Part shown: positions 1 through 8,215 of the stretch, piece after piece
Numbering within the stretch: position 1 is the stretch's first letter
Layout of the letters: each line of letters begins with the position of its first letter
NCBI RefSeq assembly: GCF_039993895.1
Contig: NZ_CP121194.1
Span: 1-64,000 of the forward strand
Direction: 5' to 3'
DNA length: 64,000 nucleotides
Origin: Edaphobacter paludis
GTDB lineage: Bacteria > Acidobacteriota > Terriglobia > Terriglobales > Acidobacteriaceae
The notes under the pieces: generated by a model
What the model saw: only the letters and a program-made list of their open reading frames with translations
Told to the model about the DNA's origin: nothing
Databases searched by the model: none
Program-made: the position numbers and the translations under genes

Positions 1-1449
1 ATGTCATTCGTTCCGACGGCTACCGCCGTATTGAATTATTGGGTTCGCATACTCGCTGCGCTCGAGAAGAAGATCAATCGCCAATCGTATGAGACGTGGC
101 TAAAGCCGACGCGATTTTCGCATCTCGAGGGCAAGACGCTGTTCGTGCGCATTCCCTCAGCCGACTTTCAACATGTTGGTGACCGTTACGCCGACCTGAT
201 CCAGGAGGCGATCGATAATCTTGGCCTGGATGTTGAGACGGTGACGTTTACTACTCCCGAGCAGGACCCGCGTGCGCCCAAGCTGCGCGAGGATGGCGGC
301 TTTGCGCCGGTGCCGAGCCATAGCCCGAATGCACCGAATTCCAATTCGAGAATGGGCGGACCGCAAAATTCAACCGGCTCGGGGGCGCGGCAGGGAGCCG
401 GGCCGGAGCAGTCGCGGTTCGACTGGAACACAGCCTCGCAACTGAACCCGCGATACCAGTTCGACGCGTTCGTGATCGGCAGCGGCAACCAGTTCGCCAT
501 GGCGGCGGCGCAGGCTGTGGCCGAGCGGCCATCGAAGGCGTACAACCCGCTGTTTCTGTATGGCGGCGTGGGCATGGGCAAGACGCATCTGATGCACGCG
601 ATCGGCCACGACGTGAAGCGTCGGCAGCCGCATGCGTCGATCTGCTATGTGAGCGCGGAGAAGTTTACCAACGAGATGATCGACTCGGTGCGCTACGACA
701 AGATGACCAGCTTCCGCGACAAGTTCCGCAGCGTGGACGTTCTCTTGATCGACGACATTCAGTTTCTGGCGGGCAAGGAGCGGACGCAGGAGCAGTTCTT
801 CCACACCTTCAACACGCTGCACGAGAGCATGAAGCAGATTGTGATTGCCAGCGACCGGCCGCCGAAAGAGCTTTCGGACTTTGAAGACAGGCTGCGCTCG
901 CGTTTCGAGTGGGGTTTGATCGCCGACATTCAGCCGCCTGATCTTGAGACCAAGGTTGCGATCCTGCAGAAGAAAGCTGAGAGTGAGCAGACGCAACTGC
1001 CGACCGATGTCGCTTTGTTCATCGCGTCGAACGTGCGGACCAATGTGCGCGAGCTTGAGGGCGCGCTGGTGCGGCTGATCGCGTGGTGCTCCATGCATGG
1101 CGTGGAGATTACGCTGGCGGTGACGCAGCAGTGCCTGAAGCAGTTCATCGACACGCAGGTCAGGAAGATCACGATTGAGGCGATTCAGCGCAGCGTCGCT
1201 GAGCAGTTTGGAATGCGCGTCGCGGAGTTGAAGCAGAAGAACAACTCGCGCCAGATTGTGGTGCCGCGGCAGATTGCGATGTATCTGGCGAAGCAGTTGA
1301 CCGAGGCTTCGTTGCCTGAGATCGGGCGGCAGTTCGGGGGCAAGCACCATACGACGGTGATGCACTCGATTGCGAAGATCGACGAGCAGCGACGGACGGA
1401 CAAGGCTCTGAACCAGACGGTGAACAAGCTGATGGAGACGTTGAGCTAG
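1..1449 (+). CDS. dnaA: Chromosomal replication initiator protein DnaA
   Basis: 482 residues, normal for DnaA. It binds DnaA boxes at oriC, oligomerises with ATP and opens the duplex. Domain I is residues 12-80 (LEKKINRQSYETWLKP is the family hallmark). A low-complexity G/S/N/P linker follows (about 85-140). The AAA+ domain has Walker A GGVGMGKT at 188-195 and Walker B LLIDD at 248-252. The C-terminal helix-turn-helix carries the DnaA signature GGKHHTTVMHS at 446-456, with His where many proteobacterial DnaAs have Asp (GRDHTTV). The window starts exactly at this ATG, as in a chromosome numbered from dnaA, so its promoter and RBS are not visible. A strong terminator follows at 1503. Confidence 0.98.
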   Translation: MSFVPTATAVLNYWVRILAALEKKINRQSYETWLKPTRFSHLEGKTLFVRIPSADFQHVGDRYADLIQEAIDNLGLDVETVTFTTPEQDPRAPKLREDGGFAPVPSHSPNAPNSNSRMGGPQNSTGSGARQGAGPEQSRFDWNTASQLNPRYQFDAFVIGSGNQFAMAAAQAVAERPSKAYNPLFLYGGVGMGKTHLMHAIGHDVKRRQPHASICYVSAEKFTNEMIDSVRYDKMTSFRDKFRSVDVLLIDDIQFLAGKERTQEQFFHTFNTLHESMKQIVIASDRPPKELSDFEDRLRSRFEWGLIADIQPPDLETKVAILQKKAESEQTQLPTDVALFIASNVRTNVRELEGALVRLIAWCSMHGVEITLAVTQQCLKQFIDTQVRKITIEAIQRSVAEQFGMRVAELKQKNNSRQIVVPRQIAMYLAKQLTEASLPEIGRQFGGKHHTTVMHSIAKIDEQRRTDKALNQTVNKLMETLS

Positions 1450-1502
1450 GTGGATTGCTTAACGGCTTAGCGCCGAGCGGATTGCAGGACGAGTAACGGA
1501 TA

Positions 1503-1540
1503 AAAAGAGCGGCCCTCGCTTCGAGCAGGGCCGCTCTTTT
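1503..1540. terminator. Bidirectional intrinsic terminator after dnaA
   Basis: A perfect 14-bp stem (1503-1516 with 1527-1540) encloses a 10-nt loop. It has an A-run on the left and a T-run on the right, so it could terminate on either strand. It lies 54 bp past the dnaA stop and separates dnaA from the methyltransferase gene. Confidence 0.9.
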
Positions 1541-1650
1541 GCGTCTCGATTGCTCGCCGCTGCTGCGAACCGGACAAATCCGGGGAGGTGGACTAGAATT
1601 TCGCCTCGGGTTCCCTAGCCATCAAACTTCACATTCAAAAGGAGAAGAGA

Positions 1651-2667
1651 ATGAGTACGAGCGCCTCCGCAGTTACGCCGGAACGGATCATGCAGTTTGC
1701 GTGGGGGTATGTTCCCCCCTTGGTGCTGGAGTCGGCGATACACCATCGCGTCTTCGACGTGCTGGACAGCGGCCCGATGACGGTGAAGGAGGTGTCGGTG
1801 GCGACGGGAGCTTCGGAGCGCGGCCTGCGGGCCATCATGAATGTACTGGTGGGGCTGAATTTCCTCTCGAGAGGGGAGGAGGGGCGGTACGCTCTGACGC
1901 CGGAGAGCGAAGCGTTTCTGGTCAGCACGAAGCCCGGCTTTCAAGGGGGAGTGCTCAGGCATGGCAGTGGGCAGCTCATTCCAAAGTGGCTGCACTTGAA
2001 TGAAATCGTACGCACTGGTAAACCGGTGCAGGCGGTCAATCAGGAGGAAGACGGCAGCGATTTCTTTCAGCAGTTCGTCGTCGATATCTTCCCCATGAGT
2101 TATCCCTCGGCAAGGACGCTGGCGAAGGAGCTGGCGTTGGATGAGACGGGAGCGGAGGTGCGTGTGCTGGATCTGGCGGCGGGCTCAGGAGTGTGGGGCA
2201 TTGCGCTGGCCGAGAGTTCAGAGCGCGTGGCGGTGACAGCGGTGGATTGGGGCGACGTGCTGCCGGTGACGCAGAAGATGGTGGAGCGCTTCGGGCTGAC
2301 GGACCGGTTCAGCTTCGTCGCCGGAGACCTCATGGAGGCGGACTTCGGGCACGGCCATAACGTTGCAACGCTAGGTCACATTCTGCATAGCGAGGGCGAG
2401 GCCAGGAGTCGAGCCTTGCTGCGGAAGACGTTCGACGCGCTGGCGCCGGGCGGAACGATTGTGATCGCCGAGTTCCTTGTGAACGAGGAGCGGACTGCGC
2501 CGCTGGGCAGCCTGTTCTTCGCGGCGAACATGCTGGTGAATACGGAAAATGGCGATACGTACTCGTTCGAAGAGATTGCAGGCTGGTTGAAGGATGCGGG
2601 ATTTACCAATCCGCGTCTGCTGGACGCTCCGGGACCTTCGCCGCTGGTTCTAGCGACGAAGCCGTAG
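1651..2667 (+). CDS. SAM-dependent small-molecule methyltransferase (O-methyltransferase type)
   Basis: 338 residues. The N-terminal 100 residues look like the winged-helix dimerisation domain of plant-type/tetracenomycin O-methyltransferases. The Rossmann SAM-binding domain has motif I VLDLAAGSGVWG at about 172-183 and a late motif LAPGGTIVIAEFLVNEE. These enzymes methylate hydroxyl groups of aromatic or polyketide-like compounds, but the substrate cannot be read from the sequence. A good RBS (GGAG) sits just before the ATG at 1651. The gene stands alone between the dnaA terminator and the convergent NAD(P)-binding gene, which ends 17 bp away. It is not a usual member of the dnaA-dnaN neighbourhood. 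Confidence 0.85.
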   Translation: MSTSASAVTPERIMQFAWGYVPPLVLESAIHHRVFDVLDSGPMTVKEVSVATGASERGLRAIMNVLVGLNFLSRGEEGRYALTPESEAFLVSTKPGFQGGVLRHGSGQLIPKWLHLNEIVRTGKPVQAVNQEEDGSDFFQQFVVDIFPMSYPSARTLAKELALDETGAEVRVLDLAAGSGVWGIALAESSERVAVTAVDWGDVLPVTQKMVERFGLTDRFSFVAGDLMEADFGHGHNVATLGHILHSEGEARSRALLRKTFDALAPGGTIVIAEFLVNEERTAPLGSLFFAANMLVNTENGDTYSFEEIAGWLKDAGFTNPRLLDAPGPSPLVLATKP

Positions 2668-2684
2668 GTCGGATTTCAAAGCGA

Positions 2685-3323
2685 TTACCAGGCGATGTAG
2701 ACGGCTTTCTTGATCCACTGCGGGTTGTTGATCTGCTGCATCATGAAGTCGGCCACGTCTTCGCGGGAGATGCGGCTGGCGTTGGGCGGCAGAGCGTCGG
2801 GGTCGATACGCCACTTGCCGCGGCCGCGGCTGTTGGTGAGCATCGGCGGCATCGCCATGGTCCAGTCGAGGTCGCTGGCTGAGAGCGCAGCGTACTGGGC
2901 GCGCTGCGAGGCCACGGGCCACTTCAGGAAGGTGTTGTAGACGAGGTGCTCGACGATCCAGCGGCGCCAGGCCGGCTGCTTATCGAGCGCGTCGGGCTTT
3001 GCCCCGGCGGAGCCGAGGACGATGATACGGCGAACGCCCTTCTGCTGCATGGCTGCGACGATCACTGGGACGGCGCGCTCAAGAACATCCTCTTTTTTCA
3101 GCGACTTTGCGCCGAGCGCGGAGAGGACCACGTCTGCGCCTTCGATGGTCTGGGCGACGGCTGCGGGGTCGAAGACGCTGCCGTTTACCGCGTGGACCGC
3201 TATGCGCAGAGGAAAGGTCTCGGGATGGCGCAGCAGCGCGGTGACCTCATAACCGGCATCGAAACAGCGCTTGGTGAGCAGGCGTCCGGTCGCTCCGCTG
3301 GCTCCGAAGATGGCGATCTTCAT
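2685..3323 (-). CDS. NAD(P)-binding atypical short-chain dehydrogenase/epimerase-like protein
   Basis: 212 residues beginning MKIAIFGASGATG, the glycine-rich dinucleotide-binding motif (G7-x-x-G10-x-x-G13) of the NmrA/atypical SDR group. The middle (DVVLSALGAKS) and the C-terminal DWTMAMPPMLTNSRG segment match the family of single-domain NAD(P)H-binding proteins, several of which act as flavin reductases or redox sensors. No Tyr-x-x-x-Lys catalytic pair is obvious, so an enzymatic role is uncertain. AAAGGAG lies a few bases upstream of the start. It is transcribed away from the candidate origin. Confidence 0.85.
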   Translation of the reverse strand: MKIAIFGASGATGRLLTKRCFDAGYEVTALLRHPETFPLRIAVHAVNGSVFDPAAVAQTIEGADVVLSALGAKSLKKEDVLERAVPVIVAAMQQKGVRRIIVLGSAGAKPDALDKQPAWRRWIVEHLVYNTFLKWPVASQRAQYAALSASDLDWTMAMPPMLTNSRGRGKWRIDPDALPPNASRISREDVADFMMQQINNPQWIKKAVYIAW

Positions 3324-3914
3324 AGAAGGCTCCTTTCAGATTTTGAACGACTTATCCTCAGCGTTATTGGATGTGTGTGAAAAACATGTGTATGGCAACT
3401 ACCTCATTCCGTGTTGCTTTGACGGTATTCCCACGCTGGGGACCAGTCTTCTCAGAATTGCCGGATGTTGCCTGTGGAGAAAACGGATAACGAGGCCGAC
3501 TTTGTGCAACGGGTGTCCAGTCTTCCTTGAGATGCGTTTTTCGGCGGCGGGTTTTCTAAAACCGGGACCAGAGTTAAGTCGATGACCTATCGATAGATAG
3601 GAGAGATATCCACTTTTCCAGCGACAATGATTATGAGTATGAGTATTTGTACTGTTTAAGTCTTGTTTCATAACAACACTCGCGCCTTGGCAGCAGGTTT
3701 GTGCGCTGGGGGAGAGTGCACGGCGGCTCACACAACGACCCTGCTTTCCACAAAGAATCCTGTCGCCTTCGAGAGCCGTTCGCCCCTAGAATCAGGGAAT
3801 CAGGAAACGGGCCGAAGCCGGGGCGCGGAAAACACGCAGGCTGCGATTCGGTGTAAAGTTTTTGCAAGCGTTCCAGACGAAATTTGACGACTGAGATTCA
3901 GGGAGAACCCGACC
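3324..3914. other. Candidate replication origin (oriC) between dnaA and dnaN
   Basis: 591 bp with no convincing gene. DnaA-box-like words (consensus TTWTNCACA) are seen at 3352-3360 (+, TTATCCTCA, one mismatch), 3376-3384 (-, TTTTTCACA, perfect), 3473-3481 (-, TTCTCCACA, one mismatch), 3606-3614 (+, ATATCCACT, two mismatches) and 3744-3752 (+, CTTTCCACA, one mismatch). A 10-bp palindrome ctatcgatag lies at 3587-3596. A relatively AT-rich stretch with a short tandem repeat (atgagt twice) at about 3625-3675 could be an unwinding element. The segment is flanked by dnaN and lies about 2 kb from dnaA. The region upstream of dnaA is outside the window and is an alternative origin site. Confidence 0.55.
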
Positions 3915-5102
3915 GTGACGATCGCTACCCAGGAGCACCCGATGGACGAGACGACCGCAGCAGCAGCCCCCACCGGCAACCTCGAAATCACCGTGTCGCG
4001 CGCCGAGTTGCTGCGCGAGCTGACGGCGGCGCAGTCGGTGGTGGAGCGCAAGACGACGATCCCGATCCTGTCGAATTTTCTGTTCGAAGCGGCTGACGAC
4101 AAGCTGACGATCACGGCGACCGATCTGGACCAGAGCCTGCGGACGAGCTGCGTGGCCAAGGTGAAGAAGCCGGGCGCCTGCACGATTCCGGCGCGCAAGC
4201 TGTACGACTACATCAAGCTGCTGCCCGAGGGAGAAATCTCTCTCAAACTGATGGACAACCATTGGGTACAGATTCGCGCTGGCCGCTCGAACACGAAGAT
4301 GGTGGGCATGGCGCGGGCGAACTTCCCTCAGGTGCCGGAGTTTCCGGCTTCATCGGCGGTGAAGATTTCCGTGCCTGCTTTGAAGAACATGGTTTCGAAG
4401 ACGATCTTCGCGATCTCGAACGAGGAGTCGCGCTACACGCTGAACGGTGCGCTGCTGGTGCTGAAGGCAGAGTCGATGGCGATGGTGGCGACGGATGGTC
4501 ATCGGCTGGCGCACATCGAAAAGCTGGGGGAGACGCTGGAGGGAATCTCGGGCGAGAAGAAGACGCTGATTCCGCGCAAGGCGCTGGCTGAGATTGCCGG
4601 ATTGCTGGGAAGCACCGATGCGGAGACGCTGGAGTTCGCGGACGACGACCAGACGCTGTTCTTCAAGATCGGCGGGCGCGTGCTGACCAGCCGCAAGCTG
4701 ACCGGACAGTTCCCGAACTACGAGGCTGTGCTGCCGCGCGACAACACTAAGTTTGTGATCGTGCGCTCGGAAGACCTGATGAGTTCGATCCAGCGCGTGG
4801 CGCAGTTCGCGGATGAGCGGTCGGGCGCGATCAAGATTCGGCTGGAGCAGAATGAGCTGAAGTTGTCGTCGTCTTCGACGGATGCGGGCGAGTCGGAGGA
4901 CACCATTGAGACACCGTACAACTACGATCCTCTGGTGGTTGGATTCAACAGCCAGTATCTGATCGACTTCCTCAAGGCGATTGGAAATACCGGCGAGGTG
5001 CGGCTGGAGTTCAAGGACGCGCAGAGCGCTGGGCAGATGCGGCCCGAGGACGCGAATGAGGATGTGAAGTACCGGTATATTTTGATGCCGATGCGGATCT
5101 GA
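3915..5102 (+). CDS. dnaN: DNA polymerase III beta subunit (sliding clamp)
   Basis: 395 residues from the GTG at 3915. It forms the ring-shaped homodimer that tethers DNA polymerase to DNA. The sequence shows the three repeated clamp folds (about 23-145, 155-275 and 276-395) and ends in YRYILMPMRI, the typical clamp C-terminus. Two starts are possible: GTG 3915, after AGGGAG, and ATG 3942, with AGGAG six bases upstream. The residues between them (QEHPMDETTAAAAPTG) are low-complexity and give no help. A terminator-like hairpin at 5114-5150 separates it from the convergent neighbour. Confidence 0.97.
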   Translation: MTIATQEHPMDETTAAAAPTGNLEITVSRAELLRELTAAQSVVERKTTIPILSNFLFEAADDKLTITATDLDQSLRTSCVAKVKKPGACTIPARKLYDYIKLLPEGEISLKLMDNHWVQIRAGRSNTKMVGMARANFPQVPEFPASSAVKISVPALKNMVSKTIFAISNEESRYTLNGALLVLKAESMAMVATDGHRLAHIEKLGETLEGISGEKKTLIPRKALAEIAGLLGSTDAETLEFADDDQTLFFKIGGRVLTSRKLTGQFPNYEAVLPRDNTKFVIVRSEDLMSSIQRVAQFADERSGAIKIRLEQNELKLSSSSTDAGESEDTIETPYNYDPLVVGFNSQYLIDFLKAIGNTGEVRLEFKDAQSAGQMRPEDANEDVKYRYILMPMRI

Positions 5103-5113
5103 CGATTTGCCAA

Positions 5114-5150
5114 GTCGCGTTTCCAGGCCGGTTGCTCCTGGAAACGTGAC
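5114..5150. terminator. Terminator-like hairpin between convergent dnaN and the ThuA-like gene
   Basis: 14-bp stem with one mismatch (5114-5127 with 5137-5150) and a 9-nt loop. It lies in the 51-bp gap between two convergent stop codons. The flanking T-runs are weak, so termination strength is uncertain. Confidence 0.6.
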
Positions 5151-5153
5151 TGC

Positions 5154-6593
5154 TTATTTCACTGAGGGGCTGTCGTCCGCTTTCAGGTCGCCAAGCGCGT
5201 ATTGAATCCCAGCTCGAATGTGCTCCAGCATCGGCGTCATGGCATACACCCGATCACTGTGGCCGTGCCCTTCGTAGAAAACTCGCCCCTTGCCCTCGCG
5301 GCGAATATAACTCAAGGCATAATCGGCATCGGTTCGCGGATTCACTTCTTTTGCTTTATCTGCAGCGCTCATCTTGCCGTAGTCAATACTCGTCAGTACA
5401 TGCACGTTTTTCCGCGAGAACGATTCCTGCTCGAATGTGTATGTCTCATCATGGATCTCGAACTCCTTACCATGGAACATAGCCGTCAAAGGACTGTTCG
5501 GGTCATCAATCTTGACAGTAATCAGTTGCGGATCGGGCCAGTGAAATTTGAAGTAACCGCCAATGAGCTTATTGAACTCCGGCCATTGCAGTACAGGTTT
5601 CGATTCCAGATGCAGACGACGCATGTCCGGTGGGGGTAACAATGAATTGAAATGCGCCACGAAATCGGCGCGGGTGACCTTACCCGTATTGCCGGTATCC
5701 AACTTCTGGAACCAATCATCGGCAAGTGCGGCCCACTCCTGCCGACTGACGGTTTCGTCGTTATCCTTGTCGGCTGCTGTGACGAGCCGGGAAGCTAAAA
5801 CCAACGCTCCTAGGTTCCGTCCGGTACTGCCGTTCTTTGCAGCAGCCTCACTTGCCAGGCAATCGGTGTGGTACGAGTCTGTCGCCGCGTGTATTGCGGC
5901 AACGCCCTTTCCACCTCTCACGAAATCCAGAAATGCCGCTCGCCGCGCGGCCGTAACGGCGGGATTCGGATCGTCAAGAAAACACGCAGTTGTGCTGTCC
6001 AGGAAAATGGCGTCGTATTTCTTGAGATTATCGGTGTTGATATCCGCGGCGTCGTAACTGACAGTAGTGGTCCATAAACCGCCTCGGTTCCCCAGTGCTT
6101 CTACCGCCTTCGCAGCCAACGGGATGGAGGCATGCACGAACCCTCCAGCGCCCGTATGGGCCAGCACCAGCACTCTGCGTTCGTGTATCGGTTTGCTACC
6201 CGGGGTAGTCGGTAAGGCTGCCATCATGGCGTCCACAGCAGCTTGCGATACCGGGATCGGCGTCGAGTTACCGGCCGGATTGAAAGTGTTGGCTTGCCCG
6301 GGCTTCACGGCGGGCGGCGCCGGCAGCAACTTGCTGATTCCGGCCAAAATCTGAGACTGGGTAAGAGTCCGGCTATTTGTGTCGTCCCAGGCTGTAAACC
6401 AGGAGTTGAAGCCAGACTCCAGTTCGGGCCGAGTCAGCGTTCCATCCTTATGGGTGTCGAGGGCAGCAAATAGCGCCTGAGCTGTTTGGCCACCGCGCGG
6501 TGCCTGCGCTCGTAGATCCGCGATACCGAATGCGAGCAGTACAGCAGCGCCAGTCGAGATACAAGTCGTTGCGATAAATCTGGTTTGTCTCAT
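5154..6593 (-). CDS. Secreted ThuA-like domain protein with inserted EF-hand calcium-binding motifs
   Basis: 479 residues if started at the ATG at 6593, which gives a signal peptide (MRQTRF then a hydrophobic stretch, cut near LRAQA). The longer reading from 6689 buries the signal peptide and is unlikely. ThuA-like (trehalose-utilisation, glutamine-amidotransferase fold) sequence occupies about 138-250 and resumes at about 335-470 (WPEFNKLIGGYF...FHGKEFEIHDETY). EF-hand loops are seen at D46-E57, at about 70-81 (degenerate), at D275-E286 and at about D299-D310. The second pair therefore interrupts the ThuA fold. ThuA domains occur widely in secreted sugar-metabolism proteins of Acidobacteria and Planctomycetes. 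The biochemical activity is unknown. Confidence 0.85.
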   Translation of the reverse strand: MRQTRFIATTCISTGAAVLLAFGIADLRAQAPRGGQTAQALFAALDTHKDGTLTRPELESGFNSWFTAWDDTNSRTLTQSQILAGISKLLPAPPAVKPGQANTFNPAGNSTPIPVSQAAVDAMMAALPTTPGSKPIHERRVLVLAHTGAGGFVHASIPLAAKAVEALGNRGGLWTTTVSYDAADINTDNLKKYDAIFLDSTTACFLDDPNPAVTAARRAAFLDFVRGGKGVAAIHAATDSYHTDCLASEAAAKNGSTGRNLGALVLASRLVTAADKDNDETVSRQEWAALADDWFQKLDTGNTGKVTRADFVAHFNSLLPPPDMRRLHLESKPVLQWPEFNKLIGGYFKFHWPDPQLITVKIDDPNSPLTAMFHGKEFEIHDETYTFEQESFSRKNVHVLTSIDYGKMSAADKAKEVNPRTDADYALSYIRREGKGRVFYEGHGHSDRVYAMTPMLEHIRAGIQYALGDLKADDSPSVK

Positions 6594-6887
6594 AAATTCC
6601 GTCGGAGTGAGTGTATATCGAATGGGATCTTCGAGTCGCGGCAAAAAAATTGACGGTTTTGGCGATTTGGAGAAGACGCGGGACATCAAGCAGAATTTGT
6701 TTTGAGCGATGATGCTGGATGAGTGACTCGGCCTGATATCGCCATTTCAATCGCGGTCGCTAGTCCGATATGGCGACAACTCGCAAAAGTGGATGGCAGG
6801 ACCCTGCGCCCTTTTCCCTGGATCTCAATCGCATGAGCTCGCTCTGTGAGGGCTACGCCTGTTGGTAGCAAGGATGGAGCACAGGCA

Positions 6888-8123
6888 TCATCGAGCGAAG
6901 AGATTGAGTGGAACAGCTTCGCCCATTGCTTTATATCCAGCGGGTGATGGATGCAGGTGATCTCCGGAATCGAAGGCGGGAAGCAGATGGTCGGGGTGGT
7001 GCGGATCGCGCACCACGCTGTCGAAGTCGATGACTGCGTCGAAGTGGCCCGCTGCACGAATCCACGCGTTGACCGCTTGGCGATCGGCCTCACTGAGCGG
7101 ACCGGGATGGTAGTAGTCTGACCCCACATATGGTGTTATGGTCGCGCCAAATACACGCAGCCCATGGGCGTGGGCGCGGAGAACAATCTGCTCGTCGGCG
7201 GACAGGACGCGCTTCACCAGCGCGGCGTGTTCATCGGGCGTTACCTCGCCGTTGCGCGCTAGACCTCCGAGATCGTTCACGCCTTCGAACAGGATGACCC
7301 AGCGCACGCCCGCAGGTGCCAGCACGTCGCGATCGAAGCGGGCCAACGCATTGGGGCCCAGCCCATTGATTAGCAGATGATTCCCGCCGATGCCCTGGTT
7401 CGAAACGCCAACGCTTCGCGTATCCGGCGATGCCTGCAGCCGTTGCGCGAGAACGTCGGTCCAGCGATCGTTTCCATTGGTGGTCGCGGCGTGCCCGTCG
7501 GTGATGGAGTCTCCCAGCGCCACGATGGAAGCCGCACCGGAAGTCGCCAGCACGTCGATCCCGGAGACCTGGCACCAGTGGTCTGCGTGCTTTGCGCCCA
7601 GCAGATTTGGCTCGCCCACGGAATCTCCATGAACGAAGTAGGAGGTGGCGCGCGAGCCGGGATGGCCGGTCTCTGTTGCTGGAGGCGCGTCGAGATGGAA
7701 GGTCACGGAGAGGTCGGAGAGAGCGGCTACGGGGTAGTTCAATGCATCGGATACGAACTCCGCACCCGGGGGCACGGTCACTTCATTGCTCCCGGCAAAG
7801 GTCAGAGGCCGGTCGGTTGCTGGATCGATTGTGGAGGAAGAGGGCGAGATTGGCCGCGCGATGTGCACCGAGGTAAAGTGCAGCGCCTCGGTTCCGAACG
7901 CATTCGATAGATGAACGCGCAGCGCCGCTCCGCCGACAGAGAGATGGAAGATTTGACGCACCGTGGCATCGCGCAGATCGTCGGTCGGCATGGCATTCTG
8001 CGGCTCGGGAATCTGTTGCGAGGCGCCCCAAGTTGCGACCCACGTTTGCTGCCCCTGCGCGTTCGAGTGCGTCGCAGGAAACGTCATCGCCATCAGGATG
8101 GTAAAAATTGCGCGGATTTTCAG
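6888..8123 (-). CDS. Secreted SGNH/GDSL-family esterase, probable CTG start
   Basis: The SGNH hydrolase fold is clear: block I ALGDSITDG (catalytic Ser), block II NQGIGGNHLL, block III GVNDLGG and block V SGDHLHPSPAGY (catalytic Asp and His). An N-terminal beta-rich domain of about 160 residues precedes it, as in GDSL esterases acting on acetylated glycans. The first ATG (8093) starts inside a hydrophobic stretch. Reading upstream in frame to CTG at 8123 gives MKIRAIFTILMAMTF... followed by an Ala-x-Ala-like cut site, a complete signal peptide. AGGAG lies six bases before that CTG. 411 residues from CTG, 401 from ATG. Likely exported. Confidence 0.88.
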   Translation of the reverse strand: MKIRAIFTILMAMTFPATHSNAQGQQTWVATWGASQQIPEPQNAMPTDDLRDATVRQIFHLSVGGAALRVHLSNAFGTEALHFTSVHIARPISPSSSTIDPATDRPLTFAGSNEVTVPPGAEFVSDALNYPVAALSDLSVTFHLDAPPATETGHPGSRATSYFVHGDSVGEPNLLGAKHADHWCQVSGIDVLATSGAASIVALGDSITDGHAATTNGNDRWTDVLAQRLQASPDTRSVGVSNQGIGGNHLLINGLGPNALARFDRDVLAPAGVRWVILFEGVNDLGGLARNGEVTPDEHAALVKRVLSADEQIVLRAHAHGLRVFGATITPYVGSDYYHPGPLSEADRQAVNAWIRAAGHFDAVIDFDSVVRDPHHPDHLLPAFDSGDHLHPSPAGYKAMGEAVPLNLFAR

Positions 8124-8215
8124 TGCGTTCTCCTCAGGTCACGATTTACCATTGTTTGCCATAACTAAATCGTTTTTTCAAAGCGCAGCAAGAATATCAT
8201 TCGTGGAGGTTGGGC

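Noticed and set aside
370-1365. Long minus-strand ORF opposite dnaA
   Set aside because: High-GC shadow frame; Leu/His/Arg-rich with no domain, fully inside the well-supported dnaA gene.
3399-3887. Small ORFs in the candidate origin region
   Set aside because: No RBS, no conserved sequence, and they lie over DnaA-box-like words.
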